DNA of 64,000 bases from Owenia fusiformis. Taxonomy: Eukaryota > Annelida > Polychaeta > Sabellida > Oweniidae. A program made the translations under genes and the position numbers. Position 1 is the first letter of the stretch. Each line of letters starts with the position of its first letter. Positions 55,780 to 64,000 of the stretch are shown in pieces. The notes under the pieces are model-generated. The model had not been told where the DNA came from, ran no database searches, and saw only the letters and a list, made by a program, of their open reading frames with translations. Location of the stretch: contig CAIIXF020000012.1 in assembly GCA_903813345.2 (NCBI GenBank), positions 25,806,184 through 25,870,183 on the forward strand, written 5' to 3'.

Positions 55780-56830
55780 CAGTGTATCTATATACAAGAT
55801 GTCCGTCCGTCCTTTCGGGGCAATAACTCAAATACCGCTGGTTTGACTGTGTTCATATTTTGCACACATATACCTAATGGGGATAGAAGTTCTGCTCAAA
55901 AACCGATTCTCAAAATGGCCGCTCAAAAAATGGTGGCCATTTTAGTGCCGATTTACAGTAATTTAGGTACTTCATATAAAACTGTAATAGCAATATGTTT
56001 TAAATGTAAAAAAGTTATAAAAAACATTGATTAAGCTAGAAATATAAATATATAAGAAATACATGGTAGCCATTTTGAAAAATGGCGGCCTTTGCACGTC
56101 ATTTTACGATTTTTGCTGTAACTTGAAAAGTAGTGGAGCAATTTTATTCATATTTGGTGTGTGAATACTTTAGGCATGGCGCAATGTCTAATGACATTTT
56201 GGGTAGTAGGCAGCCATTTTAAAAATGGCCACCATTTTTATGTGTGTTATTTTACATCTTTTACTATAACTCAAAAAGTGGTAGAGCTTTTTTGTTTATA
56301 TTTTATATGTGAATACTATAAGCATGGCACACTGTCTAATGACACTTTGGGTAGAAGGTGGCCATTTTGAAAAATGGCCACCATTTTTAAGTTTTTTACT
56401 ATAACTTGAAAAGTAGTGGAGCGATTTTGTTCATATTTGATATAGGAATACTCAGGAGCCTTTCACACTGTCTCATGACACTTCGCGTTGTAGGTGGCCA
56501 TTTTAAAAAATGGCTGTCATTTTTACATATTTTACCATAACTTGTAAAGTATTGGAGCGATTTTGTTCATATTTGATATGTGAATACTTTAAGCATGGCA
56601 CATTGTCTAATAAAACTTTGAGGAGTAGTCGACCATTTTGAAAAATGTCCACCATTTTTATGTGTGTTATTTTACATTTTTTATTATAACTAAAAAAGTA
56701 ATGGAGCGATTTTGTTCATATTTGATGTGAATACTCGTAAGGATTGCATACTATCTTATTAAATTTTGGGTAGTAAGCAGCCATTTTAAAAAATGGCCAG
56801 CATTGGCGATTTTTTAAGAATTTTATATGT
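55780..56830 (+). repeat. TCCGTCCG-headed element with a 135-150-bp core satellite
   Basis: ATGTCCGTCCGTCC is followed by a lead-in and at least five core units marked by GGAGCGATTTTGTTCATATT (or variants) at about 56133, 56281, 56416, 56552 and 56701, each with GGCCATTTTGAAAAATGG palindromic motifs. Resembles mollusc-type elements with a microsatellite head and a tandem core. Confidence 0.75.
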
Positions 56831-56942
56831 TATTTTACATATTACTTCTTCTGATGAAGACTTGGCTAGTGATCAACCAGGAGAACCACTTAAAGGCCCA
56901 CTTTGCGTATTTTCAATGTTTTTGGGGCAAAATAAAGACTTT

Positions 56943-58715
56943 TTATGTCCCCACCACATAGTGTGGGGCCATATTGTCGGCCTAGGCGCGTCCGTCTGTC
57001 TGTCTGTCCGTCCGTACGTACGTCGGGCAGTTTTCTCCAAAACCGCTACAGATATCACCTTCAAATTTTCAGGGATAATTTATGAGTGCATAAAGATGTG
57101 AATGAAAAAAGATTAACTCAAAACCTACTTCCTGTAGGCCATTTTGAAGTCAAATGCTAAAATCCTTGTCTGCAAACTTTAAGAAAAACGGCTTCACAGT
57201 TGCTTTTAAAACTCTTACACACTTTTAAAACGTCTTGTTAAGATCATTTCATTCTAGATCTGATTAGGTTTTGGACCTGTTAGCTCAGTCATGTCAGCCA
57301 TTTTGAATGTTTTAAGAAAAGTTAGTGCGCGATAATACTTTGTATCATATTGAATGGTGTTTTTGAGTTTTCATACTTTAACTATTTAGTAGGTTTATAA
57401 ATAATAAGGTGTACTTTGTTGTAAAATCCTATGTTATTGTTAACAGTAGTTATATGTGATAATTTTGTAAAAAGAAATCAGCAAAAAATAATAATCACTT
57501 TTTTATTGTCAGCCATTTTGGATTTTTCTGTCCTAAAATCTTGTCTGTAAAGTCTTGTCTACGCATTTCCAGGTGAACCGTTAGGTAGACTAATTAAAAA
57601 ATTTCAGGGATGATTCTTAGTATGAAAATCTAGATCTGATTAGTTTTTGGGCATTCTGGGTAAATGTCAAGGCAGCCATTTTGGATTTTCCATCCTAAAA
57701 TCTTGTCTGTAAAGTCTTGTCTACGCATTTCCAGGTGTTAAAATTTTCAGGGATGATTCTTAGTATGAAAATCTAGATCTGATTATTTTTTTTGGCATTC
57801 GGGGTAAATGTCAAGGCAGCCATTTTGGATTTTCCGTCCTAAAATCTTGTCTGTAAAGTCTTGTCTACGCATTTCCAGATGAACCGTTTGGTAGATCAAT
57901 TTCAAATTTTCAGGGATGATTCTTAGTATGAAAATCTAGATATATTTAGTTTTTTTGCATTCTGCTTCTGGATAAATGTCAAGGTAGCCATTTTGGATTT
58001 TCCGTCTTAAAATCTTGCCCGTAAATTCTATGCGTTTTTAGGTGAATCGTGTGGTAGATCAATTTCAAATTTTCAGGGATGATTCTTAGTATGAAAATTT
58101 AGATCTGATTACTTTTTTGGCATTCTGGGTAAATGTCAAGGCAGCCATTTTGGATTTTCTGTCCTAAAATCTTGTCTGTAAAGTCTTGTCTACGCATTTC
58201 CAGGTGAACCGTTTGGTAGATCAATTTCAAATTTTCAGGGATGATTCTTAGTATGAAAATCTAGATCTGATTAGTTTTTTGGCATTCTGGATAAATGTCA
58301 AGGCAGCCATTTTGGATTTTCCGTCTTAAAATCTTGCCCGCAAAGTCTTGTCTACGCGTTTCTAGGTGAACCGTTTGGTAGATCAATTACAAATTTTCAG
58401 GGATGATTCTTAGTATGAAAATCTAGATCTGATTAGTTTTTGGGCATTCTGGTTAAATGTCAAGGCAGCAATTTTGGATTTTCTGTCCTAAAATCTTGTC
58501 TGTAAAGTCTTGTTTACATGTTTTCTGCTTAACTGTGTGACGGATCAATTCAAAATTAGAACTGACTAATTTTTTGGCATTCTAGGTAAATTTAGAGGTG
58601 TCCGTTTTGGATTTTCCGTCCTAAAATTGTGTCGGTAAAGTCTTGTCTACTCATTTTTAGGATAACCATTTGCAGGATCACCCAGGTGGGGACATTTTTT
58701 ACACATTTGTGTTCT
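56943..58715 (+). repeat. TGTCCCCACC-ended element with a 145-165-bp core satellite
   Basis: TATGTCCCCACCACATAG at the left and CCAGGTGGGGACATTTTT at the right are inverted, mirroring the TGTCACCACC family plan. A TCTGTCTGTCCGTCCGTACG stretch follows the left end. From 57480 to 58670 about seven units contain GCAGCCATTTTGGATTTTCC, AAAATCTTGTCTGTAAAGTC and TTCAGGGATGATTCTTAGTA. Confidence 0.8.
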
Positions 58716-59094
58716 TGTTATCAGATGTAAGTATAAGATGTGTTCGAAATATACGGCCGACATTTTAATGCTTTGAATTATGACATTTGAGATCAAAAAA
58801 TGCAAATTGGTTTAAGGATAATTTTCCATTGACTTTTGGTACTGTGAGAAAAAGTTCCGATTCCGAACCTTCTGAACCGATAACGGCCCATCCATAAATA
58901 GTCTTGTCTCTATTAAAAGTCAAACCTCTGTCAAAAAATGGCTGTTTGTCTGTGAACAATGTGCAGAATGTTTTAAAACCTCTGTTGATGGGATTCCTGT
59001 TTAAAGTTATTTTTGTTCAACATATATACAGAAAACATGTTATTGTCAGCAATTCTTGGGATTTCTAGTCATAAATGATAAGTCAAAGGACGAT

Positions 59095-59478
59095 TCTCGG
59101 TTTGGAGAACGAATTTCATCAATCTAAATGAGCATTATCCCTGCTTCGGACTTATTTGATTTTTTTACATAATATGGATTTGAATGTCTTCTTTTGAATA
59201 GTCATAATTTAATTTGGGTAATATTTCTAGATTTTTCGCAAAAAAAATATTAGCGCAGTACACTGATGAACTTTTCCCCCCAAATCGAGTCTTGTATTTT
59301 ATTGAATCGGTCAAATTCAGCGTTATCCCTGCTTCAGACCAATTTGTTATTTTTACATCTTGTAGATTTAAATGTCCTCTTTTGAATATTCATTGTTTAA
59401 TTTGGGTAATATTTCTATATTTTCATGAAAAAAAATATTAGCGCAGGAGACTGTTCTCCAAACCGAGAATCGTCCTTT
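59095..59478. mobile_element. AAAGGACGATTC-ended MITE with an internal direct dimer, second copy
   Basis: Same termini (AAAGGACGATTCTCGGTTTGG and the inverse) and the same two-unit interior as 30528-30920, in opposite orientation. It shows the dimeric structure is a family property, not a local duplication. Confidence 0.85.
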
Positions 59479-59617
59479 AAAGGTTTTCAGTTTGGATTTT
59501 TTGTCCAGAAAACTAGTAACACAACACCATGCTAGCCCAGTAACAACGGTACTATTCATTATGGTTATACCTCTCTAACTATGTTCTTAAAACATTCAAA
59601 TTTTTTTAATCTCACAG

Positions 59618-59711
59618 AACAAAGTTCGAGGGGGATATAGGATAAGTTGCCTTCTGTTCCTCCATCTGTTTGTCCGTCCATCCTTTTGTCCATGTAATAA
59701 CTCAAATACAG
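59618..59711 (+). mobile_element. Helitron-type 5' terminus fragment
   Basis: CACAGAACAAAGTTCGAGGG then GGATATAGGATAAG and a decayed TCCGTCCATCC stretch follow the same order as the start of the Helitron at 32404. Truncated by the repeat beginning at 59712. Confidence 0.6.
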
Positions 59712-59825
59712 CTATGATCTCCCCAGCATATTCTTTCGTGGAGCAGCACCCATCTCAACTGAAAACTGCACCTACCTCAACTGAAAACTGCACCTACCTC
59801 GAAGCCACTCTCAAACTGTCTTCAC
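59712..59825 (+). repeat. Second copy of the TGATCTCCCCAGCAT repeat
   Basis: CTATGATCTCCCCAGCAT followed by reiterated CTGAAAACTGCACCTACCTC; related to 2380-2582. Confidence 0.5.
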
Positions 59826-60556
59826 CTCTACTTATGCTAATACCGACCAAAAAGTGAACAATGTCAGAAAAATCAAATATTTTTACATTTTTTCATTCCT
59901 CTCGTGCTTTGAGTTAGAAGTGAAACTAGCTTTCAAAATCTGTTGCGCATATCCCCGGGTCAATATGTTACTACGATTCATTCATAATTTATAATCATGC
60001 CTTTCGGGTCCATTTATGGCAAAAAGGGTATAAAGCAATGCAGAATTAATGTCTTAAAATGACATTTGAAAACATGGACTCCAAGTTTTATGGTGTAATG
60101 ATAAACAGTCTATGGCATGGGCCATTTTCCACCTCATATTTAGGTCATAGCTTCCATGGGAGAAAAGGCCCAAATGACCTAATTCCATGACCTTAACTAA
60201 AATTGTAAAATGGCCCGACCTGATTCACTCAATTAAACAAAACACGATTATACAAATTGAGTGTAGATTACTCCTAGTATATGAATATTTCAATATTGTT
60301 GAATCTAGTTATACAGTAAAATTGCAATAGTTGTATATTCATACAAAATTTAAGAAGTATCATCTATCTCGGGTATCAATATTTTAAATGAAGGGCCTTC
60401 CTCATATAAAAACAAAGGTCATCAACTTTCAAGCGTTTTTCTCTTACTAATCCCAGAATATCTGCACTTTTCCATATTTGTCAAAAATAACAAAGGGCCA
60501 ATAAATTGTCATTAACATCAATCTTTCCAAAATTATAACCATTTTAGGGGCAGAAT

Positions 60557-61416
60557 AGAGAGATTTCGCACATAAGTGAAAGTACAACTTATATGTATAC
60601 GTATAACTTAAAGGGTCTTGTCGAACTATTATATTTACTAAAATCAATTTTAAATTGTACTTAATGGAACATAACTATTCCCGATATAGAAAAGCTCCAT
60701 CAACTAGAGACTGTGAATGCACTGTCATCTGCACGTGTAGATTATGCACATTATAATTAAATGCTTGCTTCCGTGTCATAGTAGTTATAGTGTATTATAA
60801 ACACGATCCTTTAAAGTGAGTCATTATCCTTTAAAGTGAGTCATTACATAAACAAGCTGATTATTTCAAAGTTTTCATGATCAGTATAAGTTCAATGAAC
60901 TTACAAACGGTATAAATACGTAGATGATAAACGTATACAGTTGGATCTCCGTATAAAGCTTTACCTACATGTGTGTGGAACAATTGACCGCAAGCATTTT
61001 AAAAAAGTAATTGACTGAATAGGAACAATATCCAATCAAATACCTTAACCATCAATTTGAAACACCAATCAAACCAGTAGGTTCTAGCGATTCCTGGAAA
61101 CGACCCATTCAGTAGCTCAACAAATGACACACAGGGTGTTTCATAACGAGCATCTCCAAAAAGTCAATTTGAGAAGAGATGGGTCTATAACATTATGTAC
61201 TATATATGAGCCTATTTTATTCTAGACAAACATATTTGGATCAACTAAACATGCTACAATTCAAGAAAGTACAAATGGCATCCCTTTGACCTTTATTTAT
61301 TACAGTCCGAGAAGATCTTTCCTGACGAAAAGCCCACATTATGACACCTTGTACGTTTACTTATAAGTATAAGTATACGTTATAAGTTGTACTTTCACGA
61401 TGTACGAAATCTCTCT
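60557..61416. mobile_element. 860-bp element with inverted ends
   Basis: AGAGAGATTTCGCACAT, GTGAAAGTACAACTTATA and GTATACGTATAAC at the left appear inverted at 61350-61416. The interior is AT-rich without a long frame. Probable MITE. Confidence 0.65.
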
Positions 61417-62990
61417 AATGACAATCTCCTTTGCAGTATGATATAATAGAAATGTCATTCATTGAATTTAATAGAGATTCACTTGGAAATGATTCCATTT
61501 CTTCTGATAATGTGTACATATTTTCATCTTATCACTGTTAACAAGTCATTTCTTGCAAATATTATTCTATAAATCTGTTTATCTCTGTTTTTGTGATTAT
61601 ATTGAGGCAACAAATAAGCATCTATTGGGGTTTTTAGTTCTATGGAATCTAAACATTTGTACATTGCCTTTCTTTTTGAAGTATACATATAGTGCATTTA
61701 CCATTGTGATGGGGTTGGAAGTCAAACAAATCTTTATTTCTTGTTGAATATGATTGTTTGCAGCCTTTTCTTGCTCATCACCGATGACTTGTGCAAAGTA
61801 AATGAGAATGGATAAGTTGATTATTACCTGTTATGTTGATCGTACAGTATAAAACAGCAATAGATCCATTAAAAAATCTTTCTATTTTAGTTTTAGTGAC
61901 TATTGTTTTAGCACATACTCGGCTTATGTTTACTAATATATTATGATGTTGAATTTCAACACCTTCAATATAAAAGTCCATTGAGTAAATGAACTATGCA
62001 TTCTGTATGTACAAGTATAATTATTTTTAGAAAAAACGAAGCTTCAGAATACAAGCTATCAGAAGACAACATATTATTATTATTAGACAACGTTATTTTT
62101 GAAATAAAATTACATTGAATAATGGTGAAAGAAACAAGTCAATTGTAAATGAATAATAGAGGGATAAAAATAATATACACGGCAGTTTCTACATATGAAA
62201 TATGTCAAAACGTAATAATTCGTATTTACTCCTTTATTCAATTTCACACATATTAATTGTCTTATCACAATTAAATTCAGCATATCCTCATATGTTCTTA
62301 TAAAAATGATTAAATGCCAAAGCACTTTTATCAGATGGAAAAATAGTAGGAAAGGTGTGAGGTTAAAAATAGTTAATATTGTTCTATAGATCTTGTAAAC
62401 TGTGTCACATTGTACTCTTGTAGTAGAATGCTATACCCCCCCCCCTTGTTTAACTAGAACTTGTGAACTGACATATCAGAACTGCAAATCTTTTAGTCTT
62501 ATTTCAACAATTTTAATATTACAAAGTATGTGAACTGCTCAATATTATATGCTAACATCTTCTGTACCACAAAGACACTATACTAGCAGATTAATGGCAC
62601 TTGATTAAGTAATTTGTACATATCAATCTTTAATGGGGTTGGATTATGGCCCAGTAGGTCATGACCTAGTCTGGGTGAAAAATGTTTTATCAAATATTGG
62701 AAATCACAAGGCCGTGATCACTTTGATTTTTTACCCTTTAAGCTTTTTGGTCACTCAAATGAATCAAATAAACTAGATGCCAAGATATTAAATTACGTTA
62801 TGATCCAATTTTAAAAAAAAAGGTTCATGAGAAATTGAGATAATTAAGAAAACTTCCCAAATTCTTCACATTGCTATTGCTCCATCTTGATGTGGACGTC
62901 AAAAAAGAGACTGACACTGGTGTGTAGATATTCAAATGAGCTAGAGTATCATGCCATCTTTAATCCTTAATTTTGATTAATTACAGAGAA
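61417..62990. other. No gene or element recognised
   Basis: Strongly AT-rich sequence; short frames on both strands show no domain. Confidence 0.4.
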
Positions 62991-63563
62991 ATATGCATGT
63001 AGGTTACTAGGTCGGGCCATTTTACAACTGACCCATACAGCGGTGGAAAATGGCCCATGCCATAGACTGATAAAAGGCATACCATGCCCTGATAACTATT
63101 CATTGGAAAAACATGAGGATAAAGTGGCTGCACAAAAATTTTCTCACTTCTGTGTGTATACTCATATGAGTGAACAGCAGGCAATTTCAGGTTATTGCAT
63201 ATATAAGCATCCTAGTAAAATATCATGCTTCTCAGAGCTTTACTGACTTTTCCTATTTTATATGTACTTTCAGATGCACTCCTTGGAGATGTAAAGTTCT
63301 GTCTTGTCTGAGAAATGTGGGATAGGAACTACTATCTGAACAGTCTGTCTGCAGCATTTGTACCCGCATACCATATTGTTATGACTGCTTCTGGTGACGT
63401 CTCTATGTGACTCAGGTTGAGGATGGGATATGTCTCTAGGATCATGTTCAAGTAAGTACAGTATTTCATTTCCTTATGTTCAGTATTTCTTTCAGATTTA
63501 CCTTTAGCCTGGAGTTTAGAAGCCCACTAGAATCTGAGCCACAAACAGGAATCCAAGCTGGCC

Positions 63564-63930
63564 TCTGGAAGACCGAGGCACCTGCTGGAAGACCGAGGCA
63601 CCTGCTGGAAGACCGAGGCACCTGCTGGAAGACCGAGACACCTGCTGGAAGACCGAGGCACCTGCTGGAAGACCGAGGCACCTGCTGGAAGACCGAGGCA
63701 CCTGCTGGAAGACCGAGGCACCTGCTGGAAGACCGAGGCACCTGCTGGAAGACCGAGGCACCTGCTGGAAGACCGAGGCACCTGCTGGAAGACCGAGGCA
63801 CCTGCTGGAAGATGAGCAAGCCATCAATTGGAAGGCAAGCCAAGATGGCCATCCAACAGGAAGTCGAGCTGCCCTCTGGAAGATGAGTCACCTGCTGCAA
63901 GATGAGTCACCTGCTGGAAGATGAGTCACC
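63564..63930 (+). repeat. 20-bp minisatellite (TGGAAGACCGAGGCACCTGC)
   Basis: About 12-13 nearly perfect 20-bp units from 63564 to 63812, then variant units (GGAAGATGAGTCACCTGCTG) to about 63930, trailing into AGCCACAAAT reiterations at the edge. Because 20 is not divisible by 3 the frames rotate, so long open frames appear on both strands; I regard them as repeat artefacts, not genes. Confidence 0.95.
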
Positions 63931-64000
63931 TGCTGCAAGATTAGCCACAAATAAGCATCGAGCCACAAATTGAAACCTAGCCACCCAAAGGGATCCAAGT

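Larger units (their letters stand above)
60109..63072. repeat. Inverted copies of a GGGCCATTTTCCACC repeat flanking 2.8 kb
   Basis: CAGTCTATGGCATGGGCCAT with CCATTTTCCACC (60109-60140) and AAAATGGCCCGACCT (60210-60225) recur inverted at 62998-63072. They may be two oppositely oriented copies of one small element rather than ends of a single one. Confidence 0.5.

Noticed and set aside
61130-61175. ACACAGGGTGTTTCATAACGAG, another mariner-like end
   Set aside because: No inverted partner and no target duplication visible.
63466-63900. Overlapping 84-144-codon frames on both strands
   Set aside because: Produced by the 20-bp minisatellite; no non-repeat domain, and the same repeats are open on both strands.

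Overview
This is a repeat-rich, AT-rich piece of an animal nuclear genome. Coding sequence is split by GT-AG introns, the recognisable genes are metazoan, and most of the rest is small non-autonomous transposons, fold-back elements and tandem repeats. The combination of a dermatan-sulfate-epimerase-like gene, PI4KA, a membrane UGT and a Helitron carrying a TCCG microsatellite suggests a marine invertebrate bilaterian (hemichordate, cephalochordate or lophotrochozoan). I cannot fix the species from the sequence.

Layout: 1-1229 (minus) is the start of an uninterrupted dermatan-sulfate epimerase (DSE) reading frame running off the left edge. 3549-25214 (plus) holds the last 17 recognisable exons (761 codons plus stop) of PI4KA, including the whole lipid-kinase catalytic core. 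The large PI4KA intron 5114-14797 contains a complete nine-exon antisense gene (5694-12840, minus) for a 556-residue secreted protein with Ig-like folds that I do not recognise. PI4KA exons upstream of 3549 are not in the window, so they should lie left of it; DSE would then also sit antisense inside a PI4KA intron. 25491-28064 is a perfect-TIR mariner-like element containing a 5'-truncated LINE reverse transcriptase. 30997-36223 is a 5.2-kb inverted repeat whose arms carry decayed copies of a multicopy Cys-rich gene; one arm is split by a textbook non-autonomous Helitron. 36741-38351 is an intact intronless UDP-glycosyltransferase. From 38.4 to 64 kb I find no convincing gene, only fold-back elements, MITEs, hairpins, element-borne satellites and a 20-bp minisatellite.

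The most unusual signal is a repeated architecture. In four separate introns (three in PI4KA, one in the nested antisense gene) the 3' splice site plus the first bases of the downstream exon have been tandemly copied. Before PI4KA exon 13 there are eleven AG acceptors spaced exactly 43 bp apart. The last intron of the antisense gene is almost wholly a 97-bp satellite, each unit of which repeats the acceptor and exon start. Before PI4KA exon 5 there is one extra copy, and before exon 16 there are three. These are candidate decoy or alternative acceptors, and perhaps a local route of intron growth.

The genes act in separate pathways (glycosaminoglycan modification, phosphoinositide synthesis, sugar conjugation). 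Nothing suggests they are co-regulated beyond the physical nesting.
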